A DNA stretch of 64,000 nt from Bacteroidia bacterium (GCA_030426955.1 JAUHXS010000008.1:1-64000), one strand, 5' to 3'. Positions 7,579-16,627 are shown, counted from the stretch's first letter. A program made the numbers and translations. Notes: generated by a model not told the origin, from the letters alone.

Positions 7579-8457
7579 TTAGATATTATATCTTACCCCC
7601 AGTCCGTATCCACTTAATGTTCTAAGGTTGTTTGAACCAGTTTCATATTGTACACCAAGCTTAGCTTGTAAGAAAATAGACATACTTTCTAGTATGGCCC
7701 ATTTTTTTGATAGTCTTAAGTTAATCCCAATTGGTACATATAGCCTTGCAAGTGTAGAGCTCTCAACTGAAGCTGCTTCAAAATCTTGATCGTATGAAAT
7801 AACTTCTGATGAAATGCTTTCTCCATTACTTTTTTTGTAAGATATTAGATCACGATTGTAATATGAAGCGTCATAAGTTCTAGAAATAGAATGTCCTATT
7901 TCTGTACCAATACCACTAAACATACTCAGTCTTTTATTACGATCTGTTTTGAACAGATACGAGACATTTAACAATAAGTATTCAGAAGTTGCATGGTAGT
8001 CCAACCTCTCTCCACCACTAGTCTCTGTGTATATAATATCTCCGGAAGATGATTGAAAAGTATCAAGTGCACTTATTCCCGCGTCTCTACTATAATGAGC
8101 AATGTTTGACCTAAAAGAGTTGTAGCTTATCCCTACAATTAATTCTCTAGATGGGTCATAGAATCCTGTTTTGTTATTTAAAAAGGATAATCCCATATTT
8201 AATTCTACTTGATTTGAGCCAGAAAAAGAGTAGTGATAATTGGATTTCTCATATTGGTCTAAGTCAACATTAAACAATCCGCTATTTCCTGCCTCTTTCT
8301 GAAATTGATTTATATCAACATAGTCTCTGTTCCTTCTTATTAATACATTGGAGCTTATGCTTGCTGAAGAGATCTTGACTTTAGGGTCACTAGTATTTTC
8401 TGATTGTGCCGATAATAAAAGGGGCAATGTCAATATTGCTAATGTGATTGTTTTCAT
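7579..8457 (-). CDS. Outer-membrane beta-barrel protein
   Basis: About 292 aa from the preferred ATG at 8457, where a clean signal peptide begins (MKTITLAILTLPLLLSAQ). A start 17 codons upstream would add charged residues before it and is less likely. The mature protein is rich in alternating aromatic/polar strands (HYSFSGSNQVELNMGLSF, YLLLNVSYLF, IGINLRLSKKWAI) and ends GYGLGVRYNI, as an outer-membrane barrel does, with an aromatic near the C-terminus. Its function is not deducible; most such proteins in this phylum are small porin-like or OmpA-barrel-like proteins. It is a single gene, followed by the 30-bp palindrome. Confidence 0.75.
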   Translation of the reverse strand: MKTITLAILTLPLLLSAQSENTSDPKVKISSASISSNVLIRRNRDYVDINQFQKEAGNSGLFNVDLDQYEKSNYHYSFSGSNQVELNMGLSFLNNKTGFYDPSRELIVGISYNSFRSNIAHYSRDAGISALDTFQSSSGDIIYTETSGGERLDYHATSEYLLLNVSYLFKTDRNKRLSMFSGIGTEIGHSISRTYDASYYNRDLISYKKSNGESISSEVISYDQDFEAASVESSTLARLYVPIGINLRLSKKWAILESMSIFLQAKLGVQYETGSNNLRTLSGYGLGVRYNI

Positions 8458-8609
8458 GTTTTTATAGTTTGTGGTTGCTGTATTATCTCTATAACGCACT
8501 TTTTTCATTTTAGTATGGCTTAACGAAAAAATAATCCCATTTTGAAAGTCTATAATGCAACTTTTGAGTAGAGTTTACGTACATTGTCGTATATAAAAAA
8601 TAAATAAAT

Positions 8610-10403
8610 ATGTCAGAGGATAAAGTGCTAAAAGGAGGAGAGTTTTTGATTAAAGATGTTCAATCATCATCTGTATTTATACCAGAAGAATTTAATGAAG
8701 AACAAAAAATGATCGCAGACATGACGCGAGATTTTTTGGAGAGTGAGATCATGCCCAATCTTGATCGAATTGATAAACAAGAAGAGGGCCTGATGGTTTC
8801 ATTGTTAAACAAAGCAGGAGAGTTGGGGCTTTTAAGCACAGCAATTCCTGAGGACTTAGGAGGCTTTGGTAAAGACTTTACGACAAATACTTTATTGACA
8901 GAAATATTAGGGGCGGGGCATGCATTTCCTGTATCTCTATTAGCTCATACAGGAATAGGCACCTTGCCTATTTTGTATTTTGGTAATGATGAGCAAAAGC
9001 AGAAGTATTTACCCCAATTGGCTACTGGGGAACTAAAGGCATCCTATTGCTTGACTGAGCCAGGTTCAGGGTCAGATGCTTTGGCTGCTAAAACAAAAGC
9101 TGTGTTGAGCGAAGATGGCAATCATTACATTATCAATGGGCAGAAAATGTGGATTACCAATGCTGGATTTGCAGATGTATTTATAGTATTTGCCAAAATT
9201 GATGGTGAGCATTTTACAGGGTTTATACTAGAAAAGTCTATGGAGGGGCTGACGCTAGGGGAGGAGGAAGATAAAATGGGAATTAAAGGATCCTCTACTC
9301 GACAAGTGTTTTTTGAAAATGTAAAAGTGCCAAAAGAAAACTTATTAGGTGAGAAAGGCAAAGGTCACTTAATTGCATTTAATATCTTAAATATTGGTCG
9401 ATTTAAGCTTTGTGCAGCGACTTTGGGTGCTTCAAAAGCTACAGCATCTGTATCTATTAATTATGCAAATGAGCGTAACCAATTTAAACAACCTATCTCT
9501 AATTTCGGCGCTATCCAATACAAGTTAGCTGAACAGGCTATTAAAATATATGCTTGCGAGTCGGCGATGTACCGTGTGAGCGAATATATTAATGCAAAAG
9601 AGGAGCAGTTGAAAGCAGAAGGAAAGAGTTTTAATGAAGCATTAATGGGAGCAGCACAAGAGTATGCCGCAGAGTGTGCTATCCTGAAAGTATTTGGTTC
9701 GGAAGTTTTAGATTATGTAGTTGATGAAGGAGTTCAAGTACATGGAGGTTACGGATTTTCAGAGGAATATCCAGTAGCTAGAGCATATAGAGATTCTAGA
9801 ATCAACCGAATATTTGAGGGAACCAATGAGATCAATAGAATGCTTACCATTGACACACTATTGAAAAGGGCGATCAAAAAAGAATTGGAATTATTTAGCT
9901 CTGCCAAAGCTGTTCAGAAAGAATTAACGTCAATTGCCTCTTTGTTAGATATGAAGGGCAATCCTGAAGAGGGCATTTTTAAAGAGGAGTTACATTCGGT
10001 AAAGAATGCGAAAAAAGCTGTTTTAATGACATTAGGGGCAGCGGCAGGTAAGTTCAAAGAAAAGTTAGTGGATGAACAAGAGATTATGATGCATTGTGCG
10101 GATATGATTATTGATGTTTTTGTAGCTGAGTCGGTATTATTGAGAACACAAAAACTAATTGACCTCAAAGGAGAGTCTGCTGTAAAAGAGCAAGTTGCAA
10201 TGACACAAGTTTTTGTTACGAGTGTAATGGACAAGATAAGGCTTGCGGGTAAAAATGCAATTTTGTCTTATGCAGAAGGGGATAATGTAAAGAGAATGCT
10301 ATGGGGGTTGAAAAAATTAACAAGGCATAAGTCTATCAATGTAAAAGATGCTAGACGTTTGATTGCTAAAAAGTTGATTGAAGAGAACAAATATTCTTTT
10401 TAG
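8610..10403 (+). CDS. Acyl-CoA dehydrogenase, long form
   Basis: A 597-aa FAD-dependent enzyme of fatty-acid beta-oxidation. Residues 1-420 hold the full ACAD fold, with the FAD/acyl-CoA signatures YCLTEPGSGSDA and KMWITNAGFADVFIVFAK, and FEGTNEINRM at about 402-411 with the catalytic-base Glu region. GGYGFSEEYPVARAYRDSRI is the flavin-contacting segment. About 170 extra C-terminal helical residues place it with the VLCAD/ACAD9-like long forms common in Bacteroidota, rather than the 380-aa short forms. No thiolase or hydratase gene is adjacent. It is divergent from the barrel-protein gene. Confidence 0.92.
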   Translation: MSEDKVLKGGEFLIKDVQSSSVFIPEEFNEEQKMIADMTRDFLESEIMPNLDRIDKQEEGLMVSLLNKAGELGLLSTAIPEDLGGFGKDFTTNTLLTEILGAGHAFPVSLLAHTGIGTLPILYFGNDEQKQKYLPQLATGELKASYCLTEPGSGSDALAAKTKAVLSEDGNHYIINGQKMWITNAGFADVFIVFAKIDGEHFTGFILEKSMEGLTLGEEEDKMGIKGSSTRQVFFENVKVPKENLLGEKGKGHLIAFNILNIGRFKLCAATLGASKATASVSINYANERNQFKQPISNFGAIQYKLAEQAIKIYACESAMYRVSEYINAKEEQLKAEGKSFNEALMGAAQEYAAECAILKVFGSEVLDYVVDEGVQVHGGYGFSEEYPVARAYRDSRINRIFEGTNEINRMLTIDTLLKRAIKKELELFSSAKAVQKELTSIASLLDMKGNPEEGIFKEELHSVKNAKKAVLMTLGAAAGKFKEKLVDEQEIMMHCADMIIDVFVAESVLLRTQKLIDLKGESAVKEQVAMTQVFVTSVMDKIRLAGKNAILSYAEGDNVKRMLWGLKKLTRHKSINVKDARRLIAKKLIEENKYSF

Positions 10404-10430
10404 CCTCCAATGGCAGTTAAAAGTTTAGGA

Positions 10431-11762
10431 TTACTGGATATTTTTCTTTTTGTACAGGAAGGTTTCTGCAAGTATAAAGATGACTAAAGTGCCATATTCA
10501 ACAGTAAGAAGCCAGTAGTTTTCTTGAAAGGCTTCATTTTGATAAAAACTGTAGCTTAAAAACACAAGAAAAGACCAAACTATTGGATATCTAAAGTTCG
10601 TTAATGTGCATAGCGCAACTAAGGTTGTAATATACCAAGGATGAATTATTGTGGCCAACAAAAAATAAAGTGTCAAGGCAAATAAGGAGAATTTAACCCA
10701 ATTTTTAGTTGTCGTTTTTTTATTGATAAGGCTCATTGTCAGAATGGCAAATAGTATGAAGAGGCTTAACACACTGCCTGCAGTGGCAATAATATTATAG
10801 CCTTTTACTTGATAGCCAATCTCACGAACTAGATAATAGATACTGGCATTAAATTCGAATTTTTGGAAGTAGAGGCCAATACTCGAAGAAATGTTTGTTA
10901 TCAGGTTATGATTAATGAATGGAAAAAAACAAGCAGCACTTATTAGGATGACTGACGATGCATAAAATAGTAGCTTTTTAAAACCCAGTTTTCTAAATAA
11001 TAATGGTATGAGCATTAGCGGTATTAATTTAGAACATACAGCCAGTGCCAAAGGTCCTGCAGATAAATATAGACGATTAGTTTTTAGAAGGTAAACTGTT
11101 AGAACCAAGAAGAAAATCATCAATCCTTCAAAATGAATATTTCCAGTAAGCTCAATTATGACCAATGGGTTTAAAGCATATAAGAGCACATTGTATTTAG
11201 AAAGCTTAAATAGAGGCAACAATTTTAGCAGAAAGTATAGTGTACCTATTTCGCTAAAAAGAATAAAAAGTTTAATTGTGATTACTGCGCCTAGCAAGGA
11301 CTTGGGGAAAAGTAAGCTAGCAATATAAAATATGCCTTGACAAATTGGGGGATATATTGTAAAGTAATTTGAAGAATTAAGCAACCCGTATAATTTGATA
11401 TTTAAACTTTCTGATAATATGGAATTGTTGATATAATAGCTGGGTAAATGATCAAACGAGTTCAGTCCATTTGTTAATAGTCGACCATCCCAAATAAATC
11501 GAGCGTAATCATCAGACAAGTTGGGAATGAAGAAAAGCATGATAACTCTGAACCCTATTGCGAATCCAATAAGTAAATTGAGTCGACCAGGTGAAAAAGT
11601 ATCAGTCCGTTTAGTAGGAAGTGCAAAATAAGCGTAGGTCAGGAAGAGAAATGTAAAAAGTGAGAAGAGACGAAAAAAGTCAGATCGGTCAACCTCGTAT
11701 CCAATCAAAAAATAAACTACTGCCGATATAATTAATAAAGAATATGTAATCGGCTTTTGCAT
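10431..11762 (-). CDS. GT-C family integral-membrane glycosyltransferase (mannosyltransferase-like)
   Basis: A 443-aa protein with about 11-12 membrane helices. The first large loop holds the acidic motif LSDDYARFIWDGRLLTNGLN, followed by a FTIYPPICQGIFY motif. This arrangement is typical of GT-C enzymes that use polyprenyl-phosphate sugars (PIG-M-like mannosyltransferases). It probably acts on the periplasmic side of the inner membrane to add a sugar to a glycolipid or glycan. Acceptor and donor are unknown. It follows a small lipoprotein gene with a 2-nt gap on the same strand, so the two are probably cotranscribed. Confidence 0.75.
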   Translation of the reverse strand: MQKPITYSLLIISAVVYFLIGYEVDRSDFFRLFSLFTFLFLTYAYFALPTKRTDTFSPGRLNLLIGFAIGFRVIMLFFIPNLSDDYARFIWDGRLLTNGLNSFDHLPSYYINNSILSESLNIKLYGLLNSSNYFTIYPPICQGIFYIASLLFPKSLLGAVITIKLFILFSEIGTLYFLLKLLPLFKLSKYNVLLYALNPLVIIELTGNIHFEGLMIFFLVLTVYLLKTNRLYLSAGPLALAVCSKLIPLMLIPLLFRKLGFKKLLFYASSVILISAACFFPFINHNLITNISSSIGLYFQKFEFNASIYYLVREIGYQVKGYNIIATAGSVLSLFILFAILTMSLINKKTTTKNWVKFSLFALTLYFLLATIIHPWYITTLVALCTLTNFRYPIVWSFLVFLSYSFYQNEAFQENYWLLTVEYGTLVIFILAETFLYKKKNIQ

Positions 11763-11764
11763 GC

Positions 11765-11962
11765 TTATCTCTTCTTAAGATAAGATCTCGATATCGTTCC
11801 ATTTTTTTGTCGTTCCGAAACTTTCTTATTGCGTTGTCCAGTTGTTTGATTGAGCTTGTTTTTGTTGTCGTAGGTTGCTGGTTTGGCAATTTTGTAAGAA
11901 TGCTTGCCACAGGAAGAAAGTATAAATAAAGAAATAGAAAAAAGACAGACGATTTTTCTCAT
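11765..11962 (-). CDS. Small lipoprotein
   Basis: 65 aa from ATG 11962. The signal peptide MRKIVCLFSISLFILSSC ends in a lipobox (LSSC), so the Cys would be lipidated. The mature part is a short, basic, Asn/Lys-rich, probably disordered tail that ends SYLKKR. An upstream TTG would add only Met-Cys before the signal and is unlikely. The function is unknown. It lies between lysC and the GT-C gene, with a perfect -7 box 3 nt before the ATG. Confidence 0.65.
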   Translation of the reverse strand: MRKIVCLFSISLFILSSCGKHSYKIAKPATYDNKNKLNQTTGQRNKKVSERQKNGTISRSYLKKR

Positions 11963-11965
11963 ACA

Positions 11966-11973
11966 CAAATATA
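11966..11973 (-). promoter_or_regulatory. Bacteroidota -7 box at the lipoprotein start
   Basis: The minus strand reads TATATTTG (exact TAnnTTTG) between lysC and the lipoprotein gene. Only three bases separate it from the ATG, so the transcript would begin at or just inside the gene. It is either a leaderless promoter or a chance match. Confidence 0.35.
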
Positions 11974-11975
11974 AT

Positions 11976-13241
11976 TTATTCCTCTTTCATTACCATTCTA
12001 GCCGTAACTCGACTTTTTTGTTCCAGTAAAACTGATTTATTTTCCATAACACGGTTAATAGTTGCTGTGTCATAATGTCTAATAGTCGCCAATTCAACAT
12101 TTTTATTGAATAGGACTTTGTAGTCAGTCTTTAGTTTTTTAATTAGTTCGGTAATTTTTCTTTCATCATAATCTGTGCAAACAGAAAAATTGATAGCTGA
12201 GTTTTGCATTAGATTTATTCTAATATTTAAGTCTGCAAAGGTTTTATAAATAGAGCTTAAATTAGATTCTGCGATAAAAGAAAAGTCTCTAGGAGAAATT
12301 GAGATTAAAATTTGATTGATCTTGAAAATAAAGGAGGGAATAGAAGTGTCATCCTTAGAATTGCTATCAATTACTGTTCCTCCTTCCTCTGGATTTATAA
12401 AAGACCTTACTAGAAGAGGAATTTGTTTGTTTTGTAGTGGCTTAATTGTTTTGGGATGAATAATAGTTGCGCCGTAATAAGCTAGCTCAATAGCTTCATT
12501 ATAAGAGATATGATTTAAGAGTTGAGTATCATCGAACCATTTAGGATCAGCATTTAAAACCCCAGCAACATCTTTCCAGATAGTAAGGCTCTTGGCATTG
12601 AGACAATATGCAAATATAGCCCCTGAAAAGTCTGATCCCTCTCTACCCAGAGTAGTCATTCTTTCATTAAATGAACCAATAAATCCCTGAGTAATGATAA
12701 AGTCATTTACTTTGAATAGTGGCCTAATATCTTTCTCAATAAGCTTTTCAGTATTAGACCAATTGATATTTGCGTTTTGGTGAAAGTCGTCTGTTTTTAC
12801 ATAGTTTCTAGCATCAAGCCAATGACCAGAAAGACTTTCTGTTTTAATAAATGCTGCTATGATTTTTGTTGAAATGATCTCTCCATACCCAACAATACTG
12901 TCATAATAAGCATTGTATGTAGAGTGATCCGTTTGTTGTAATTGTTGCCATAAATCATCAAAAAGTGCTTCGATACTTGAAAATATGAGATTGTCATGTG
13001 GAAATAAAGATGTCAATATTTCAAAATGAAATGCTTTTATTCTGTCAAAATCAACATTGAAATTTTCTTTTGAAAACGCTTTCTGCGCAAGCACCTCAAG
13101 GGCGTTAGTTGTTTTGCCCATGGCAGAAACCACGATAAGCTTTTTGCTTTTATCAGCCTTAATGATATTAGAAATGTTTTTAACTGATGTAGCATCTTTA
13201 ACAGAAGCACCCCCAAACTTGTAGACTTTTATATCACTCAT
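11976..13241 (-). CDS. lysC: Aspartate kinase
   Basis: A 421-aa monofunctional aspartokinase, the first step of the aspartate family pathway (Lys, Thr, Met, diaminopimelate). The amino-acid kinase domain has KVYKFGGASV at 5-14, TTLGREGSDFSGAIFA for aspartate/ATP binding, and WKDVAGVLNADPKW. C-terminal ACT segments (ISISPRDFSF..., INLMQNSAINFSV) would give feedback control. Its length suits a single-function enzyme without a fused homoserine dehydrogenase. The gene starts with ATG at 13241 and has its own intergenic region of about 135 nt upstream. Confidence 0.92.
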   Translation of the reverse strand: MSDIKVYKFGGASVKDATSVKNISNIIKADKSKKLIVVSAMGKTTNALEVLAQKAFSKENFNVDFDRIKAFHFEILTSLFPHDNLIFSSIEALFDDLWQQLQQTDHSTYNAYYDSIVGYGEIISTKIIAAFIKTESLSGHWLDARNYVKTDDFHQNANINWSNTEKLIEKDIRPLFKVNDFIITQGFIGSFNERMTTLGREGSDFSGAIFAYCLNAKSLTIWKDVAGVLNADPKWFDDTQLLNHISYNEAIELAYYGATIIHPKTIKPLQNKQIPLLVRSFINPEEGGTVIDSNSKDDTSIPSFIFKINQILISISPRDFSFIAESNLSSIYKTFADLNIRINLMQNSAINFSVCTDYDERKITELIKKLKTDYKVLFNKNVELATIRHYDTATINRVMENKSVLLEQKSRVTARMVMKEE

Positions 13242-13327
13242 ACAATCTGTCGATTAATGTTACAAAATACAACTTGTGTATATATCCATTGCCATTTGAC
13301 TTTACTATCCAAGTTTTTTGATTTAAT

Positions 13328-13360
13328 AACAAGGAACACCGATTAACGATTTCTGATTTG
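13328..13360. repeat. Left inverted-repeat arm around the four-helix-bundle gene
   Basis: Reads AACAAGGA, then ACACCGATT, then AACGATTTCTGATTTG. It is the inverted counterpart of 13759-13783: the outer 8 bases match exactly, and the inner 15 match except one, once a short internal length difference is allowed. It ends 17 nt before the gene's stop codon. Confidence 0.6.
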
Positions 13361-13377
13361 TTTTGAAGCAATAGATG

Positions 13378-13740
13378 TTATTTTTTAAGATTTTTCTGCG
13401 CAGTTTCTACACTTTTAACAAAAATCGATATCAGTTCATTATTTTCCAATTTAGCCTTTTCAATTTTAGATATATTTCTAAAAAGCTCTGTACGCTCGAT
13501 TATCTTTAAACAAACAAACGTTTCTCGCAACTCCTTCAAAACTACTTTCATTTTATGAATAAAGTCTTTTCTAGATTCTCCACTTTGGGCTTCCCCATAA
13601 TTAAGCGATACCGAAGTTCCAGAACGAAGTAATTGGCCTGATAAATGATTTGCGGCTTTAGTATTTGGCATTTCTTTAGAGATTTCTACTATCAGGACTG
13701 AAAAGCTAATCAAGCGTTCTTCTAAGTCAAACTTATTCAT
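13378..13740 (-). CDS. Four-helix-bundle protein (23S rRNA intervening-sequence / bAvd-like family)
   Basis: A 120-aa all-helical protein. Diagnostic stretches are MNKFDLEERLISFSVLIVEI, HLSGQLLRSGTSVSLNYGEA, SRKDFIHKMKVVLKELRET and the helix with FRNISKIEKAKLENNELISI. Length and motifs match the four-helix-bundle family first described from 23S rRNA intervening sequences and related to the accessory protein of diversity-generating retroelements. These genes are scattered through Bacteroidota intergenic regions. Here no 23S rRNA or reverse transcriptase is nearby. Imperfect inverted repeats lie 17-18 nt from each end, so the gene plus repeats may have moved as a unit. Confidence 0.88.
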   Translation of the reverse strand: MNKFDLEERLISFSVLIVEISKEMPNTKAANHLSGQLLRSGTSVSLNYGEAQSGESRKDFIHKMKVVLKELRETFVCLKIIERTELFRNISKIEKAKLENNELISIFVKSVETAQKNLKK

Positions 13741-13758
13741 TTATGTATTAAATTTCTA

Positions 13759-13783
13759 AAATCAAAAATCGTTACTCCTTGTT
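13759..13783. repeat. Right inverted-repeat arm around the four-helix-bundle gene
   Basis: Inverted counterpart of 13328-13360. It lies 18 nt upstream of the gene's ATG, almost the same spacing as the left arm has from the stop. It is followed by the low-complexity run CAATATTCAATATC, a kind of sequence often found beside such genes. Confidence 0.6.
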
Positions 13784-13878
13784 CAATATTCAATATCTAT
13801 TACCTTTCACTAAAAGTCTCCCATTGCATTAAGTATGAGTTTAGCAGCTTTGGAGTTTTTTATCTGATCAAAGGTACA

Positions 13879-13886
13879 TATCTTTG
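13879..13886 (+). promoter_or_regulatory. Bacteroidota -7 box upstream of mqnC
   Basis: TATCTTTG, an exact match to TAnnTTTG, 52 nt before the mqnC ATG. A TTTG at 13849-13852 lies 26 nt upstream, longer than the usual spacing, so the -33 element is uncertain. Confidence 0.4.
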
Positions 13887-13938
13887 ATGTATAAACTATT
13901 TCGCGCATTTGGTTGTTTAATCAAATGAAGTAACACAA

Positions 13939-15063
13939 ATGGATATTAAGAACCTATTTGATAAAGCACTTGAGTTTGACTTCTTGACAGCAGAAGAGGG
14001 GCAGTATTTGTTTGAAAATGCTACTACAGCTGAGTTGATGTTTGTAGGAAATGAATTGAGAAAGATTCAAAAACCAGACCATAAAGTGACATGGATAATA
14101 GATCGAAATGTTAATACAACTAATGTGTGCGTTGCAAATTGCAAATTTTGTAATTTCTTCAGAGTCCCAGGACATCCAGAATCATACATTACTTCAATAG
14201 ATACTTATAAACAAAAAATTGAGGAGACTTTTCGTTACGGTGGAGAGCAGTTGCTATTGCAAGGTGGGCATCACCCTGAATTAGGATTGCAGTATTATGT
14301 TGATCTTTTTAAGGAGTTAAAATCGCTATACCCAAACCTAAAATTACATGCATTAGGACCACCTGAAATTCATCATATTGCAAAATTAGATGGCTTATCG
14401 TACACCGAAGTGCTAAAGGCATTGCAGGAAGCTGGATTAGATTCTTTACCAGGTGCGGGAGCAGAAATCTTAACAGATCGAGTGAGGCGTTTAGTTTCCA
14501 ACGGAAAATGTAATTCTCAGGAATGGTTAGACGTAATGTGTGCGGCTCATCAACTAAATATTACGACATCGGCAACAATGATGTTTGCCCATGAGGAGAC
14601 AGTTGAAGAGCGTTTTGAGCATTTAGTAAAAATAAGAGAAGTACAATCTGAAAAGCCAGATCATGCAAAAGGCTTTCTTGCATTTATCCCTTGGACATTC
14701 CAAGATGAAGATACTAAGTTGAAAAATGTGAGAAAAGTAATCAATACTTCAACACCTGATGAGTATATCAGAACAATTGCTATTAGTAGAATCATGTTGC
14801 CTAACGTTATAAATATTCAAGCTTCTTGGTTGACCGTTGGCAAAGAAGTCGCTCAAGTTTGTTTGCATGCAGGAGCAAATGATTTTGGCTCTATCATGAT
14901 TGAAGAAAATGTAGTTTCAGCAGCAGGAGCGCCACACCGATTTACAGCAGAAGGTATACAAGAAGCGATTGAGGAAGCAGGCTTTGAGCCTCAACTAAGA
15001 AATCAAGAATATGAATATCGTGAAGTACCTAAAACCATAGAGCAGCAAGTAATCAATTACTAA
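13939..15063 (+). CDS. mqnC: Cyclic dehypoxanthine futalosine synthase (radical SAM)
   Basis: A 374-aa radical-SAM enzyme of the futalosine menaquinone pathway; it cyclises dehypoxanthine futalosine. The Fe4S4 Cys motif CVANCKFC is at 64-71 (C64, C68, C71), followed by FFRVPG, LLQGGHHPELGL and DSLPGAGAEIL, all characteristic of MqnC rather than MqnE. Length fits the family. It shows that this organism makes menaquinone by the futalosine route, although mqnA, mqnD, mqnE and mqnB are not in the window. It is the first gene of a probable operon with a bacilliredoxin (44-nt gap) and a ferredoxin-reductase-like protein. Confidence 0.93.
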   Translation: MDIKNLFDKALEFDFLTAEEGQYLFENATTAELMFVGNELRKIQKPDHKVTWIIDRNVNTTNVCVANCKFCNFFRVPGHPESYITSIDTYKQKIEETFRYGGEQLLLQGGHHPELGLQYYVDLFKELKSLYPNLKLHALGPPEIHHIAKLDGLSYTEVLKALQEAGLDSLPGAGAEILTDRVRRLVSNGKCNSQEWLDVMCAAHQLNITTSATMMFAHEETVEERFEHLVKIREVQSEKPDHAKGFLAFIPWTFQDEDTKLKNVRKVINTSTPDEYIRTIAISRIMLPNVINIQASWLTVGKEVAQVCLHAGANDFGSIMIEENVVSAAGAPHRFTAEGIQEAIEEAGFEPQLRNQEYEYREVPKTIEQQVINY

Positions 15064-15107
15064 AAACCTTTCAATCTTATAACCTTTAAATTTTAAAATC
15101 AAACAAA

Positions 15108-15521
15108 ATGTATCCAGAAGAATTAGTAGCTCCAATGAGAACAGATTTAACACAAGCAGGTGTTCAAGAACTAAAAACAGCTGCTGATGTAAGTGCTGTA
15201 TTAGATAATAAAGAGGGTTCTGCTTTAGTAGTGGTGAATTCTGTATGCGGTTGTGCAGCGGCAAATGCAAGACCTGCTGTTAAGATGGCTTTGCAAAATG
15301 CAAAGAAGCCTAACAATATAACAACGGTATTTGCTGGAGTGGACAAAGAAGCTACAGAGAAAGCTCGAGAATATATGTTGCCTTATCCGCCTTCTTCTCC
15401 ATCAATGGCTTTGTTCAAAGATGGTGAATTGGTTCATTTTATTGAAAGACATCAAATAGAAGGCCGTCCAGCAGACCTAATTGCACAAAACTTAGTGCAG
15501 GCATTTGAAGAATTTTGTTAA
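15108..15521 (+). CDS. BrxA/BrxB-family bacilliredoxin
   Basis: A 137-aa thioredoxin-fold protein of the YphP/YqiW family. It opens MYPEELVAPMRTDLTQAG and has the Cys-Gly-Cys active site in VNSVCGCAAANARPAV (C47 and C49). In Firmicutes this family removes bacillithiol from oxidised proteins; in Bacteroidota, where bacillithiol is also found in some groups, the role is probably similar (inference). The cis-Pro region YPPSSPSMALF and the HxIEGR segment near the end are also typical. It lies between mqnC and a reductase gene, 14 nt before the latter. Confidence 0.92.
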   Translation: MYPEELVAPMRTDLTQAGVQELKTAADVSAVLDNKEGSALVVVNSVCGCAAANARPAVKMALQNAKKPNNITTVFAGVDKEATEKAREYMLPYPPSSPSMALFKDGELVHFIERHQIEGRPADLIAQNLVQAFEEFC

Positions 15522-15535
15522 AATATAGTTAGTCT

Positions 15536-16627
15536 ATGTCTACACACTTTCATTCACTCAAGGTTACAGAGGTTATTAGAGAGACAGATAATGCGGTATC
15601 AATAGCATTTGATATTCCTGGAGAACTTAAAAATGACTTCGCATATAAAGCTGGTCAATATTTAAATCTCAAAGTAAATGTAAACGGACAAGAGGAGCGA
15701 CGATCTTATTCTCTATGCAGTTGTCCGATAGAAGACCAAAGCGTTATGGTAACGGCAAAGCGTGTTGAAGGAGGCTTGGTTTCCAACTATCTAAATGATC
15801 ATGTAAAAGAAGGAGATCAAATTGAAGTGATGCCTCCATTGGGCAATTTTGTTTTGGAAGAAGAGGCCGATAACCAGCTACACTATGTGTTAATCGGAGC
15901 AGGTAGTGGTATTACACCATTGATGTCTATATTGAGAACTGTTTTGGGGAGCGAGCCTCGAAGCAAAGTTACATTGATATATGGGAATCGAAATGAGGCA
16001 AACATCATTTTTAAGAAACAATTAGATGACTTGCAAGCAGATCATGTAGACAGGTTGGATGTCGTTCACTCCTTGAGTCAACCACAAGCTAATTGGAGCG
16101 GTCAGAAAGGAAGGTTAGAAGGAGAGCACTTGGCAAGTCTTTTAAAAGCATATGTTTCAACAGACCCAAGAAATGCCATTTACTTTTTATGTGGGCCAAA
16201 TGAAATGATGGAAAGTGCTCAAAGTATTCTAAGAGAGCAAGGCGTTTTTCCTGGAAACATTCATAGGGAATACTTCTCAGCTCCTACTGCATCGGAGGAG
16301 TCTATTGACGTAGAAAAGCAGCAGGAAGAAGTTGTTATTGAAGCAAGTGATAATATTGAGTCTGTTCAGGTAATAATAGATGATGAAGAACATCAAGTTC
16401 CATTAGCTGAAGGACAAAATATTCTAGATGCCGTATTGGATCAGAATATCGACGCTCCATATTCTTGTCAAAGTGGAATCTGCTCTACCTGTCGGGCTAA
16501 GCTTTTGAGTGGAAAGATAAGAATGGACGAGAAGGAGGGGCTTACCGAAGATGAGATCAAAAAGGGTTATATATTAACTTGTCAGTCACATCCATTGACC
16601 GAGGATGTAAAGGTGGAGTTTGATTAG
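15536..16627 (+). CDS. PaaE-type FAD/NAD(P)H reductase with 2Fe-2S ferredoxin domain
   Basis: A 363-aa electron-transfer protein. Residues 1-110 form the FAD-binding barrel (RRSYSLCSCP, 55-64), about 115-245 the NAD(P) domain (GAGSGITPLMSIL and CGPNEMME), and 275-363 a plant-type 2Fe-2S ferredoxin with Cys at 311, 316, 319 and 349. This is the layout of PaaE, the reductase of phenylacetyl-CoA oxygenase, but no paaABCD genes are adjacent. An Asp/Glu-rich linker separates the last two domains. A general ferredoxin-reductase role, possibly serving neighbouring mqnC, is an inference from position only. Confidence 0.88.
   Translation: MSTHFHSLKVTEVIRETDNAVSIAFDIPGELKNDFAYKAGQYLNLKVNVNGQEERRSYSLCSCPIEDQSVMVTAKRVEGGLVSNYLNDHVKEGDQIEVMPPLGNFVLEEEADNQLHYVLIGAGSGITPLMSILRTVLGSEPRSKVTLIYGNRNEANIIFKKQLDDLQADHVDRLDVVHSLSQPQANWSGQKGRLEGEHLASLLKAYVSTDPRNAIYFLCGPNEMMESAQSILREQGVFPGNIHREYFSAPTASEESIDVEKQQEEVVIEASDNIESVQVIIDDEEHQVPLAEGQNILDAVLDQNIDAPYSCQSGICSTCRAKLLSGKIRMDEKEGLTEDEIKKGYILTCQSHPLTEDVKVEFD

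Noticed and set aside
13378-13740. Accessory gene of a diversity-generating retroelement
   Set aside because: Only the distant family resemblance supports it; no reverse transcriptase or template/variable repeat is present.
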